This document shows, in pieces, positions 40,033 through 48,787 of a stretch of DNA of 64,000 bases (its first letter is position 1; the number at the start of each line of letters is the position of its first letter). The notes below the pieces were generated by a model. The model saw nothing but the letters and a program-made list of their open reading frames with translations. It did no database searches and was not told the origin of the DNA. A program made the translations under genes and the position numbers. Source of the DNA: Chryseobacterium mucoviscidosis (GTDB lineage Bacteria > Bacteroidota > Bacteroidia > Flavobacteriales > Weeksellaceae); NCBI RefSeq assembly GCF_002177115.1, contig NZ_MVAG01000091.1, forward strand, positions 1-64,000, read 5' to 3'.

Positions 40033-40866
40033 TTAAAACATTAAATCCACTAAAACCGGAAAGTGATCCGATGGATACAGCAGATTTTCTCTTCTGTCGT
40101 TGATGTGTCTGTGAGATTTGATCTTAAATCCTTTGACGAAAATATAATCAATCCTGTCCTTCGGAATTTCATTTACATTGAAACCTGTAAAAGTACCTTT
40201 CGGACCGTAATGTTTTGTTTCTGAATGATAAAAACTGTCCTTCATATTCTGCGACATAATTTTTATCGGCTCCGAATCTTCCGTTAAATTAAAATCCCCG
40301 CTCACAGTTACAGGCAGATTTTTAGGATTGATTTCTTTGATTTTCTTTAAAATTAATTCTGAAGACTTCACTCTTGCTACATTTCCGATATGATCGAAAT
40401 GAAGATTCAGTGCCATGAATTCTTTTTTAGATTTTTTATCTCTGAAAACAGCATACGTACAAATTCTGTTCAAAGCGGCATCCCATCCTTTTGAAGGTTT
40501 TTCAGGAGTTTCCGAAAGCCAGAACGTATCCGATTTTAAAACCTGCAATCTCTCTGTATCATAAAAAATAGCCGAAAATTCACCTTTTTCTTTTCCGTCG
40601 TCTCTTCCCACTCCTACATAATCATAGTTTTTCAATCCGTTTTTTATATCCTTCATCTGATCCGGCAATGCTTCCTGAACGCCGAAATAATCCGGATGAT
40701 AATAGGTAAGGAGATCTGCAACATCCTGTTTCCTGTTCGTCCATGAATTTTCTTTATCCGAATCTACATTCAGTCTGATATTAAAACTCATCACCTTAAG
40801 ATTCTGCGAAAATCCCAATGCAAAAACCATCAGGAATACGATTGAAAATCTGTAATTCATAATCAT
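40033..40866 (-). CDS. Secreted endonuclease/exonuclease/phosphatase family protein
   Basis: A 277-residue protein with a signal peptide (MNYRFSIVFLMVFALGFS-Q). The EEP fold is shown by SFNIRLNVDSDKEN (about 27-40), FGVQEALPDQ (catalytic Glu), NLHFDHIGNVAR, VSGDFNLTEDSEP and a terminal SDHFPVLVDL (catalytic Asp-His). The family includes DNases, sphingomyelinases and inositol phosphatases; the substrate cannot be told from sequence. It lies between the two M1 peptidase genes on the same strand, each separated by more than 130 bases. Confidence 0.9.
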   Translation of the reverse strand: MIMNYRFSIVFLMVFALGFSQNLKVMSFNIRLNVDSDKENSWTNRKQDVADLLTYYHPDYFGVQEALPDQMKDIKNGLKNYDYVGVGRDDGKEKGEFSAIFYDTERLQVLKSDTFWLSETPEKPSKGWDAALNRICTYAVFRDKKSKKEFMALNLHFDHIGNVARVKSSELILKKIKEINPKNLPVTVSGDFNLTEDSEPIKIMSQNMKDSFYHSETKHYGPKGTFTGFNVNEIPKDRIDYIFVKGFKIKSHRHINDRRENLLYPSDHFPVLVDLMF

Positions 40867-41001
40867 CTATTTTAATTAACAAAGTAACAAAAGTAAGATT
40901 TCTCCTTAAAACAGTCTTTAGAATTGGGAATTTTAATATTAAATTCAATTTAAAAACAAAAAACTCCGGAGTATTTTCCGAAGTTTGATATGGTAAAATA
41001 G

Positions 41002-41117
41002 AACCATTAAGATTTTATTTAAGGAGTTAAGGTCAAATTAAGTTTACCATTATTTAAGATTGAAAATCTTGATTTTCCTTAATAAAGCTTAACTTCTTAA
41101 TTTAGAACTTAATGGTT
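41002..41117. repeat. AACCATTAAG-type inverted-repeat element, copy 2
   Basis: It begins AACCATTAAGATTTTATTTA and ends AGAACTTAATGGTT, with inner AGTTAAG/CTTAACTT matches. Same family as 30047-30174. It fills the gap between the EEP gene and the second M1 peptidase gene. Confidence 0.75.
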
Positions 41118-41130
41118 TAAAAGATTAAAA

Positions 41131-43329
41131 TTATTCTTTATTAAATTTAAATTCTCTTCCGTTCTGCTTAAAGGTAAATGACTTTTTATCCTGACTGAAG
41201 GTTAAAGAAATCTGCGCCATCTCCAGACTGAATGTATTGTTCCCGATATATTCCAGAGGAAATTCCTGCTGTCCTGTTGCCTGAGCAAAAAGCTGGTTGT
41301 TTTTCTCTGTAAATACAATTTTCATCGGAAGATCCTTGCTTCCGAAAGTTCCTGTAAATTCTTTAAGATTTACTTTTTCCGTCGGTTTTGCATCAGCGGA
41401 ACTCCATGTGTTATTTTTAGAATCTACATCCGGAATCTCTGAATTCGGATCCAGTTTCACCTGATCGATTTCTTTTGTAGAATTGATTCTGAATGTCCAT
41501 TCCGTATTTCTTTTCCAGACCTCGATCGGCAGTTTTACCATCTGCTGCGTTCCGTCTTTAAATTTAACCTGAACGTTGGTCGGCATTGGTAACTGTCCGA
41601 TATTTTCAACCGTGATCTGGGCTCCGTTTTTAAAGTCTCCGTTAACGTATTTTACATTTTTAATGCCCTGATCGATTTTCCATTTGTTGATGAACCAGCC
41701 TCTCCAGAACCAGTTCAGCTCTTCACCCGACACATTTTCCATCGTGTGGAAAAAATCCCAAGGTGTAGGATGTTTGAAAGCCCATCTTTCAACATAGGTT
41801 CTGAATGCCTTGTCGAATTTTTCAGGTCCTAAAATAGATTCTCTTAAGATTTGCAGTCCCATTCCCGGTTTGAAATACGCCAAAGCTCCGATGCTGTTTT
41901 CTTTCATATTATCCGGACCTACCATAATGGGTTCAAAACCGTCGCTCATAATATATCCGCTCATCTGCGCAATATTTTTCTTTTCGTGATACTCACCTTT
42001 GTTAAAAGCTTCCGTAGAAAGTTCGTTGATGAATGTATTGAATCCTTCATCCATCCAAGCAAACAATCTTTCGTTGGAACCCACAATCATCGGGAACCAG
42101 TTGTGCCCGAATTCGTGATCGGTAACGCCCCAAAGATCGCCGCCTTTGGAATCCATATGGCAGAAAACAATTCCCGGATATTCCATTCCGCCTTCATTTC
42201 CTGCTACATTGGTTGCAGCCGGATAGGTATATTCGTACCATTTTGCAGAGTAATGCTCAATCGCCGCTTTTGTGTATTCTGTAGATCTGCTCCACGCATC
42301 TTTCCCTACACTTTCTACAGGATAAGCAGATATTGCCAAAGATTTTTTTCCGCTCGGAAGGTTAATTTTTGCCGCATCCAGAATAAATGCCGGAGACGAA
42401 GCCCATGCAAAATCTCTCGCCTGATTGATTTTAAATTTCCATGTTTTTGTTCCTGTTGAATTGTTTTTTCCTAATTCAGATTCAGAACGGATCATCACTG
42501 TTTTATCGCTGTTTTTTGCCTGATCCCATCGGCTGATTTCTTCTTTGGAATACACTTCTTTTGAATTCAGTAATTCTCCTGAAGCCACCACATAATGATT
42601 GGCAGGAACGGTAATGTTTGCCGTAATATCTCCGTATTCCAGATAAAATTCCGAAGCACCAAGATAAGGCAGGGTATTCCATCCCATGACATCATCATAC
42701 ACACACATTCTCGGATACCATTGTGCTATCGTAAAGATTTTTCCGTTTTTCGTATCCTGAATTCCCATTCTGTCGGAACCGTATTTTGGAGAAAGGAAAG
42801 AATATTCAATCTTAATTTTTGCGACTCCTCCCATAGCTTTAAGTTCTGCTGGAAGATCGATCTGCATTCTGGTATCGGTAATGGTATATTTCACATCCTT
42901 TCCGTCCAGTTTTACCGATTTTATTTTGTAACCGCCGTCAAATTCCTCACCGTGCGCTCCGTTTCGGCTTCCCGAAGTCGGTACGACTGCATTTCCTCTT
43001 GAATCTTTTGCAAATAAATTCTGGTCGAGCTGCAGCCATAAAAACCCTAATTTATCAGGACTGTTGTTTGTATAAGTGATTTCCGCAGTTCCTGTAAGTT
43101 CGTTTTTGGCTTCATTAAGGCTTACATCGAGATTGTAACTTGCCGAATTTTGCCAGTACGCGTGTCCCGGCTGTCCGCTTGCGGATCTTGTAGGCGTACC
43201 TGTCTGTGTATAGAAAAATGGTTTGAAAGCTTCTACGTAGCTGTATTTCGGGGCTTCCTGAGCCAAAGCTGACTGTGAAAAGAACATCACGGCAAGCGCA
43301 GAAACAAGGGTTGGAATTTTGAAGTTCAT
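41131..43329 (-). CDS. M1-family metallopeptidase, copy 2 (732 aa)
   Basis: An exported gluzincin. Signal peptide residues 1-23 (ALAQ-E). Catalytic motif [20 protein letters not shown] followed by [10 protein letters not shown] (His-Glu-x2-His...Glu, about 401-430). The upstream [10 protein letters not shown] matches the G-x-M-E-N/Y exopeptidase loop. A C-terminal extension of about 110 residues beyond copy 1 ([19 protein letters not shown] onward) resembles a DUF3471-like beta domain. It probably trims peptides in the periplasm or outside. Confidence 0.9.
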   Translation of the reverse strand: MNFKIPTLVSALAVMFFSQSALAQEAPKYSYVEAFKPFFYTQTGTPTRSASGQPGHAYWQNSASYNLDVSLNEAKNELTGTAEITYTNNSPDKLGFLWLQLDQNLFAKDSRGNAVVPTSGSRNGAHGEEFDGGYKIKSVKLDGKDVKYTITDTRMQIDLPAELKAMGGVAKIKIEYSFLSPKYGSDRMGIQDTKNGKIFTIAQWYPRMCVYDDVMGWNTLPYLGASEFYLEYGDITANITVPANHYVVASGELLNSKEVYSKEEISRWDQAKNSDKTVMIRSESELGKNNSTGTKTWKFKINQARDFAWASSPAFILDAAKINLPSGKKSLAISAYPVESVGKDAWSRSTEYTKAAIEHYSAKWYEYTYPAATNVAGNEGGMEYPGIVFCHMDSKGGDLWGVTDHEFGHNWFPMIVGSNERLFAWMDEGFNTFINELSTEAFNKGEYHEKKNIAQMSGYIMSDGFEPIMVGPDNMKENSIGALAYFKPGMGLQILRESILGPEKFDKAFRTYVERWAFKHPTPWDFFHTMENVSGEELNWFWRGWFINKWKIDQGIKNVKYVNGDFKNGAQITVENIGQLPMPTNVQVKFKDGTQQMVKLPIEVWKRNTEWTFRINSTKEIDQVKLDPNSEIPDVDSKNNTWSSADAKPTEKVNLKEFTGTFGSKDLPMKIVFTEKNNQLFAQATGQQEFPLEYIGNNTFSLEMAQISLTFSQDKKSFTFKQNGREFKFNKE

Positions 43330-43408
43330 ATTACTATTTTTAATTTAACAAAGTAAACAAAAATAAGACTTCTCCGGACAGAAAAGTCTGATGTCTTCAT
43401 TTATCTTG

Positions 43409-43606
43409 TTAAATTTCTTTGTCTTCTTCCACAGAAAGAAAATACTGCTCAAAATCTTTATCGGAAACCGGCTTTTCGCTTTCGAGTTTTACGACTCCTA
43501 TGGTTTTATAGTGGGCAGACAATTTTACATTGTTTTTTTTCAGTTCTTTTTCAAGCTGTCTGATATCTGTATTTTTTTTGAGAACTGCTAAGTATGTTTT
43601 CATCAT
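43409..43606 (-). CDS. Stand-alone inhibitor-I9-like peptide
   Basis: A 65-residue protein (or 64 from the second Met at 43603). The pattern YLAVLKKNTDIRQLEKEL, then HYKTIGVVKLES and the terminal SVEEDKEI, resembles the subtilisin propeptide/inhibitor I9 fold, in which the last residues dock in the protease active site. Its ATG overlaps the stop of the S8 peptidase (TAATG), so they are coupled. A trans-acting inhibitor or folding chaperone is the natural inference. Confidence 0.7.
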   Translation of the reverse strand: MMKTYLAVLKKNTDIRQLEKELKKNNVKLSAHYKTIGVVKLESEKPVSDKDFEQYFLSVEEDKEI

Positions 43607-44862
43607 TATATCTGTATAAGTCCGTTTCCGATATCTCTGTATTTCAAACCTTCGATGGGTTTTGCCTTCGTTTCAACAAGTTCCCAGATTTCTTTTGCCG
43701 ATTTTTCGGGAAACTGTTCCATGTACAAAGCAATAAGCCCTGAAACATGGGGTGTTGCCATGCTTGTTCCGCTCATTGCGTAATAATTGCCTGTTTTATT
43801 TTTGGAATTTTTGGGATAAGAACTGATGATATCAACTCCGGGAGCGCAGATATTGACGTTTCCTCCGGTTGAAGGATTTAAGCCCGCGTTGGAAAATTTA
43901 GCTACTTTCATTTGTCCGTCAATCGCTCCGACTGCCATTACGGACATGGAGTTTGCTGGCATTGAAACAGGTTTGGGAACAGCCGGTCTGTTGCTGTCGT
44001 TTCCTGCTGCTGCAATAATGATGCAGTTGTTTTCCAAAGCTCTTGCTCCTATGGTTTCAAAAAGCGGGGAAGGTGCTTCATTCAGCAGAACCGGAGAAGC
44101 GAGTGAAAGGGACAGAATTCTGAATTTCTTTGTAATTGCCCAGTCTATGGCATCAATAACGCTGCTTGTGGTTCCTTTTCCTGTATCGGAAAGCACTTTT
44201 GCAATTTTTAAATTGGCATCTTTTGCGATTCCGTACCGTTTTCCGTTATCCAGTCTTATATTTCCTGTCGCAACTCCTGCACAGTGGGTTCCGTGACCGT
44301 TGGGATCGCGGCTCCAGTCTTCTCCGGCAATGAAGGATTTTCCTTCAATATTTTTTCCGAAAAAATCGGGATGAGAAAGTTCTAGTCCTGTATCCAGAAT
44401 ACAGATATCAACACCTTTTCCTGTGTATAATGAATTTCCGAGACCCAAAGCTTTGAGCCCCCATTCCATTTCCACTAAAGGTTTCTGCGGTAACGGTTTA
44501 TTTATAATGTATTTTTCCAGCTCGGTGATTTTCTCTGCAATCTCTGCGGACTGTTTTTTCAGTTCACTGATGATCGACAGTTCATCCGCCGAAAAAAAAT
44601 CTCTTTCTTTTTCAAAATAAACGATCGGGTTAGAATCGTTTTTCACAGCGCTTTTCAACTGTGCTTCATCCATATTTTCAACCACAAGAACACCCAGATT
44701 TTTGTAGAGAACTCCGTTATCCTCATCAATAACATCATAGGCTCGGTTTTCTGCGGAAAGAAATTCTGATGAGGTAATGTTTACATCAAATTCATTTTCA
44801 ATTTTTTTGAGGGAGTTTTTATGCTGATCTTCGAGAACAACAATGTATCTTTCATTTTCCAT
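43606..44862 (-). CDS. S8-family subtilisin-like serine peptidase, apparently cytosolic
   Basis: A 418-residue subtilase with the triad visible: Asp157 (DICILDTGLE), His190 (NGHGTHCAGVATG), Ser367 (MSGTSMATPHVSG), and Asn288 as the oxyanion residue (AAAGNDS). Residues 1-90 look like an I9-type propeptide (MENERYIVVLEDQHKNSLKK), followed by a short coiled-coil linker (about 92-122). There is no signal peptide, which is unusual for this family and suggests an intracellular or non-classically exported enzyme. An I9-like peptide gene follows directly. Upstream is a 148-base gap filled by a degenerate repeat. Confidence 0.9.
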   Translation of the reverse strand: MENERYIVVLEDQHKNSLKKIENEFDVNITSSEFLSAENRAYDVIDEDNGVLYKNLGVLVVENMDEAQLKSAVKNDSNPIVYFEKERDFFSADELSIISELKKQSAEIAEKITELEKYIINKPLPQKPLVEMEWGLKALGLGNSLYTGKGVDICILDTGLELSHPDFFGKNIEGKSFIAGEDWSRDPNGHGTHCAGVATGNIRLDNGKRYGIAKDANLKIAKVLSDTGKGTTSSVIDAIDWAITKKFRILSLSLASPVLLNEAPSPLFETIGARALENNCIIIAAAGNDSNRPAVPKPVSMPANSMSVMAVGAIDGQMKVAKFSNAGLNPSTGGNVNICAPGVDIISSYPKNSKNKTGNYYAMSGTSMATPHVSGLIALYMEQFPEKSAKEIWELVETKAKPIEGLKYRDIGNGLIQI

Positions 44863-44894
44863 GGGTTTTGTTTTTAAATCTATTATTCGCCTTT

Positions 44895-45010
44895 TAATTT
44901 TAATACAAAGGGCACTAAGTTTTTTTTACAACTAATTGCTTTTAAGGCTCACAAAGGTGTTTGGCTACGTCGAATCTTCGATTTCACTTAAATTAAGAAA
45001 CACAAAGATT
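44895..45010. repeat. Degenerate (G)CAAAGG-CTAAG repeat, copy 1
   Basis: Contains ACAAAGGGCACTAAGTTTTT, CTCACAAAGGTGTTTGG and AACACAAAGATTTT. Similar words recur at 47448-47525 and 52080-52166. This looks like an eroded dispersed repeat with no coding potential. Confidence 0.5.
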
Positions 45011-45604
45011 TTAAATTATTACAGAATAGTTTAATTTTAAAAGAACTTTTTCAAGAAGCAGGTAAATGTCTTCCGAGATCATCTGTAATCTGAGTTTTTT
45101 ATTAATTCCGGCAATCTGAGTGTTTTGTTTGATTAAAGAATTCCAGAAGTCTTCAATTTTTGGTACATTGGCGAGACTTTTCACGATTTCGTCGTTCAGT
45201 ATTCCGTTTTGATAGAGAGAAACTATTAATCCTGATAAAATTTCTTCTGCTTCATCCAGTTTTTTCTGCTCTTTGGTGTACATTTCCATTAAAAATTTGT
45301 GGACACTTTCCATTGCACTGAATGAAAATCCCCAAGTCAGCTCACGTTTTCCCGAAGCTATTTTTTCCATCTGAACAGGATTAAATCCTCTTTTTACCGT
45401 GGAAATCATGTTCATAACCTTTAAAACTTCAGATTCGTACGTAGTATTTCCTTTGGTTTTCAGGTAATCTAAAAATTCATAGAGAAATTCCTCAAACTGC
45501 GCATCAAAATCGAAAGACTTCGACAGATAAAGCTCCTGAACTTTATTAAAATGCTCAAGCAATTCCTGAATTTTCTGTATCGTATGATGAACGAGTTCCT
45601 GCAT
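45011..45604 (-). CDS. Hypothetical helical protein of the DUF2589 group (197 aa)
   Basis: A 197-residue, largely helical soluble protein (HTIQKIQELLEHFNKVQELY at the start, LEKVLLKLNYSVII at the end). No signal peptide or known domain. Its ATG overlaps the stop of the 232-residue gene by one base, and that gene follows the DUF2589 gene after 16 bases, so the three form one unit. Confidence 0.7.
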   Translation of the reverse strand: MQELVHHTIQKIQELLEHFNKVQELYLSKSFDFDAQFEEFLYEFLDYLKTKGNTTYESEVLKVMNMISTVKRGFNPVQMEKIASGKRELTWGFSFSAMESVHKFLMEMYTKEQKKLDEAEEILSGLIVSLYQNGILNDEIVKSLANVPKIEDFWNSLIKQNTQIAGINKKLRLQMISEDIYLLLEKVLLKLNYSVII

Positions 45605-46302
45605 TACTCAAAAATTATCTGTTCGACTTCTTTACCGTCTTTGTCTTTAAAAGAGACGATTCTGATTCCTTCGTCTTCCATTTCCACATGAAGATTAACG
45701 AAAAGCTTGTCTTTGTCTTCCGCAGAGTTGGTATTGGGATCGATGTAAATATTGTTGATTTTAGAATTCACGAGGCTAAATCTGTTCAGCAAAGCACTGG
45801 TGAAAATTTCTTTCATTTCGTTCACTTCCGCTTCGCCGTTTCCTTCCTGCACGCGGAAAATTCCTGAATTTAAACTTTTCACATTCTGTCTGAGATCAAC
45901 TTTAAGCAATTCGGCAGAAGGTTTTTTACCAAATTTCTGATCTCCGGCTTCAAGCGTTTTAAAAAGACTGGTAAATTCTTTGGTCTGAAGCTGTTTTTTG
46001 CTGATCTCCGTCATATTGAGGTTTTTCTCTTTATTGGCAAGACGGATTTTTTGGTTAACATCTTCCACAAGCTGATCTTCGCTGTACTTGAAATTGTACT
46101 TCGAATCTGCATCAATATCTGTAATCTTGATGGGAATATCCATTTTTACACTCGGAAGCGAATATCTTGGAACTTTAAAAAACTTTAAATACTCGTGTTT
46201 AGCATATTCTTTTGCGATCATTACCGCATTTTCGTCTGCTTTTTTACGAGCCTGAATTATCTCGTTGTTGAGATAATCCAGGTAATCTGATAATTTAATC
46301 AT
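45604..46302 (-). CDS. Hypothetical protein of the DUF2589 group (232 aa)
   Basis: A 232-residue protein. An N-terminal amphipathic helix (LSDYLDYLNNEIIQARKKAD) precedes YSLPSVKMDIPIKITDIDAD, and the C-terminus has a beta-rich end (KLFVNLHVEMEDEGIRIVSF). I do not recognise a Pfam family, but the plan (helix, then strands that are conserved as polypeptide-binding edges) is similar to what DUF2589 neighbours often show. It is tightly packed between the DUF2589 gene and the 197-residue gene. Confidence 0.7.
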   Translation of the reverse strand: MIKLSDYLDYLNNEIIQARKKADENAVMIAKEYAKHEYLKFFKVPRYSLPSVKMDIPIKITDIDADSKYNFKYSEDQLVEDVNQKIRLANKEKNLNMTEISKKQLQTKEFTSLFKTLEAGDQKFGKKPSAELLKVDLRQNVKSLNSGIFRVQEGNGEAEVNEMKEIFTSALLNRFSLVNSKINNIYIDPNTNSAEDKDKLFVNLHVEMEDEGIRIVSFKDKDGKEVEQIIFE

Positions 46303-46318
46303 TTCTCGTAAAGGGTTT

Positions 46319-47191
46319 TTATTGTGCGAGTAATCCTAAAACTTTTTCCAATCCTGCAGGCATTTCGTCGTTGGTTGCTCTTACTTTTACGCCCAGAGAA
46401 TATTCTTTTTCCACTTTAATTCCTGTTGCAGAAGTTCTTTTGTAAGAAACGTCCACTTTAAACTTCACCGGTCCGAAACCTCCTGAAGCTCCCGCAGTAA
46501 TCCCGAATTCATCGCTTACATCTTTGGTGTAAGTAGAATTTAATTTTACATTGAAATCCACTTCGCAGGTTTCAATTCTGAAGCTCGGAACATTTAGTAA
46601 TGCAATGAAAGGAACTGAAATTTCAACATCGTTCATTGTTTCTTTAGGATTGGTGGAACTTTCGGGTTCTGCCGGATCAAAATCAGGGTTTGGTCCCATT
46701 TTTTTGTATTTGAATTCCGCCATACGAAGCTTACTATCACTTCCATCCTGTTCGAATCCTACTTCTTTGATGAAATTTACTGTGCTGATTGATGCATTCG
46801 ACTGTGCTTTTACACACGCATCCAACGGACCTCCGATGATGGTTGCAAAATCGATGCTTCCCAATTCTGCTGCAAAATCTGCACTTTCAGCTCCTGAAGT
46901 TTTGAAAACCTGATCGTCTGCCGCCATTCTTCCTGCCATCATTTTCATGATTTCTGAAGAAACGGCTGCGAAAGATTTTTCCCACTTCTCATCGTAGTTT
47001 TTCTTGAAGTCTTCAATAATGCTTACCAATTCTTTATTGGAAAGAGAAGAAAGTTCTGACGTTTCAATTCCTGAAACTTTTTCGTAAACTGCGGGACTTA
47101 AAGATTTTTCCAGTCCTGTTAATAAATCAATTAATTCACTTTTTGTTTTCTTGGTGTGGTTTGCTTCCAACACCGACTTTAATGTTTCCAT
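46319..47191 (-). CDS. DUF2589 domain protein (290 aa)
   Basis: A 290-residue soluble protein. Residues about 1-95 form a helical N-terminal region. The segment DFATIIGGPLDACVKAQSNA (about 113-132), then VNFIKEVGF, and FNVKLNSTYTKDVSDEF (about 222-238) match the DUF2589 domain, as does the LNVPSFRIETCEVDF strand pair. No catalytic residues are known for this family. It is first in a unit with two unrecognised genes, and a -7 box TACATTTG lies 35 bases upstream. Confidence 0.8.
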   Translation of the reverse strand: METLKSVLEANHTKKTKSELIDLLTGLEKSLSPAVYEKVSGIETSELSSLSNKELVSIIEDFKKNYDEKWEKSFAAVSSEIMKMMAGRMAADDQVFKTSGAESADFAAELGSIDFATIIGGPLDACVKAQSNASISTVNFIKEVGFEQDGSDSKLRMAEFKYKKMGPNPDFDPAEPESSTNPKETMNDVEISVPFIALLNVPSFRIETCEVDFNVKLNSTYTKDVSDEFGITAGASGGFGPVKFKVDVSYKRTSATGIKVEKEYSLGVKVRATNDEMPAGLEKVLGLLAQ

Positions 47192-47225
47192 GTTTGGTTG
47201 TTTAGGTTATTAAAAATTGATACTG

Positions 47226-47233
47226 CAAATGTA
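47226..47233 (-). promoter_or_regulatory. Candidate -7 box for the DUF2589 unit
   Basis: Minus strand TACATTTG (TAnnTTTG) 35 bases before the start at 47191. No convincing -33. Confidence 0.45.
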
Positions 47234-47298
47234 TCATCGCCTGTGATGAGTTGTCTCAGTAATTCACCTAAATTTCAACCGTAAAATCACCCAAATAA

Positions 47299-47332
47299 AA
47301 AAAGTAGATTCCCCATTGAGAATCTACTTTTT
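47299..47332. terminator. Terminator-like hairpin
   Basis: AAAAAGTAGATTC (47299-47311) and GAATCTACTTTTT (47320-47332) form a perfect 13-bp stem with an 8-base loop and flanking A and T tracts. It lies about 340 bases downstream of the SDR gene on the minus strand and could end its transcript before the DUF2589 promoter. Confidence 0.75.
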
Positions 47333-47447
47333 GCTTTATTTAAAGGATTTTTTTCTTTTTAAATTAGAAAACAATTTAAATTTTTCTAATTATCCGCAAT
47401 ATGCTATAATTAAATGTTGTTTATTGTAATCATTATTATTTTTTTAC

Positions 47448-47525
47448 CACAACGACACTAAGGTTATCCACAAAGCTCACAACTATTGTGTTCCTTGTGA
47501 AATCTTTAGTGCTCTTCGCGGTTAA
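47448..47525. repeat. Degenerate CAAAG-type repeat, copy 2
   Basis: Contains CGACACTAAGGTTATCCAC, CACAAAGCTCACAA and TCTTTAGTGCTCTTCGCGGT. Related words occur at 44895-45010 and 52080-52166. Confidence 0.45.
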
Positions 47526-47574
47526 AATCCAAGTATGATAAATAACAGATATCCAAATAAATTTTTATACACAT

Positions 47575-47652
47575 TGTCATTCTGACGAAGGAAGAATCTA
47601 AATATTCTTTTTTAGAGATTCTTCACTCCACTTCGTTCCGATCAGAATGACA
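47575..47652. repeat. GTCATTCTGACGAAGG-type inverted repeat, full copy
   Basis: TGTCATTCTGACGAAGGAAG at the left pairs with a degenerate reverse complement at the right, ending TCAGAATGACAG. Inner AGAATCT and AGATTCT also match. Same family as 29146-29331. Confidence 0.75.
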
Positions 47653-47675
47653 GTGAAAACATTAAAATCTAAAAA

Positions 47676-48557
47676 TTAATTTGATTTTTTAGCTTTAATC
47701 ATCGCTTCCAGCGCATCCCACATTTCCTGCGGAATATCTTCAAGCATGTTAAATTCACCTGCTCCCTGCAACCATTCTCCGCCGTCGATGGTTACCACTT
47801 CGCCATTCATATAAGCGGAATAATCTGAAACTAAGTAAGCGGCAAGATTTGCCAGTTCCTGATGTTCTCCTACTCTTCTTAAAGGAACTTTCTTTCTCAT
47901 GTCAAATTTTTCCTGCAGGTTTCCCGGAAGCAATCTGTCCCATGCTCCTTTTGTAGGAAATGGTCCCGGAGCAATGGCATTGAAACGGATTCCGTATTTT
48001 GCCCATTCTACCGCCAAAGATCTCGTCATTGCCAAAACGCCTGCTTTTGCACAAGCGGACGGAACCACATACGCAGAACCTGTCCACGCATAAGTCGTTA
48101 CGATATTTAATACCGTTCCTGAAGTTTTGGAATCGATCCAGTGTTTTCCCACGGAAAGAGTACAGTTCTTTGTTCCTTTCAACACAATATCCAGAACAGC
48201 ATCAAAAGCAGAATGTGTGAGTCTTTCTGTAGGAGAAATGAAGTTTCCGGCAGCATTGTTAAGAAGGATATCAATTTTTCCGAATTCTTTTAGCGTTGCT
48301 TCTTTCATGGCTTCTACCTCATCCCAGTTTCTTACGTCACATGCTACGCAAAGAACTTTTCCGCCTGTTTCTTCTTCCAGCTCTTTTGCAGTTCCCTGTA
48401 GTTTTTCGAGGTTTCTGGACGTGATGACTACTTTTGCGCCCAATTCAAGAAAATATTTGGTCATTGCCTTACCGAGACCGCTTCCTCCTCCTGTTACAAT
48501 GGCTACTTTATCTTTTAAAGCTCCTTCACGAAGCATCGGCTGTGTATAAAGATTCAT
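47676..48557 (-). CDS. SDR-family 2,4-dienoyl-CoA reductase-like oxidoreductase
   Basis: A 293-residue short-chain dehydrogenase. The Rossmann motif TGGGSGLGKA occupies about 22-31, and NNAAGNF about 104-110. The usual Y-x3-K active site is replaced by S-x3-K (PSACAKAGVLA), as in 2,4-dienoyl-CoA reductases and peroxisomal-type DECR. The C-terminal AYLVSDYSAYMNGEVVTIDGG is standard for SDRs. The likely role is NADPH-dependent reduction during unsaturated fatty-acid beta-oxidation. Monocistronic. Confidence 0.85.
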   Translation of the reverse strand: MNLYTQPMLREGALKDKVAIVTGGGSGLGKAMTKYFLELGAKVVITSRNLEKLQGTAKELEEETGGKVLCVACDVRNWDEVEAMKEATLKEFGKIDILLNNAAGNFISPTERLTHSAFDAVLDIVLKGTKNCTLSVGKHWIDSKTSGTVLNIVTTYAWTGSAYVVPSACAKAGVLAMTRSLAVEWAKYGIRFNAIAPGPFPTKGAWDRLLPGNLQEKFDMRKKVPLRRVGEHQELANLAAYLVSDYSAYMNGEVVTIDGGEWLQGAGEFNMLEDIPQEMWDALEAMIKAKKSN

Positions 48558-48760
48558 AATTTAGTTTTAATAGATTACGTTACGTAGTAAATTTACTATA
48601 AATATTTGTTTTGGCAGAGTAAAAAGCTATGCAGGATATAGAATAATCAGACAGAATACTGAAGTCTCTCAAACAAAACGAAAAATGAAACATTTTCAAT
48701 ATATATTAAATTTAATCTTTATAATTGCTTTAAAAAATTATATTTAGTTCATTAAAATTG

Positions 48761-48768
48761 TACATTTG
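48761..48768 (+). promoter_or_regulatory. Candidate -7 box for the DUF1800/DUF1501 pair
   Basis: TACATTTG (TAnnTTTG) lies 19 bases before the start at 48788. No exact -33 TTTG. Confidence 0.5.
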
Positions 48769-48787
48769 TTCAAAATAAAGCATAATT

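Larger units (their letters stand above)
47192..47675. other. Gene-free region between DUF2589 and SDR genes
   Basis: 484 bases holding the DUF2589 promoter, a strong hairpin (47299-47332), a degenerate CAAAG-type repeat (47448-47525) and a GTCATTCTGACGAAGG element (47575-47652). No credible gene. Confidence 0.7.

Noticed and set aside
41851..42459. 202-residue plus-strand frame within the M1 peptidase gene
   Set aside because: Antisense shadow of a gene with an intact active site; composition is rich in His, Phe and Arg and lacks a start context.
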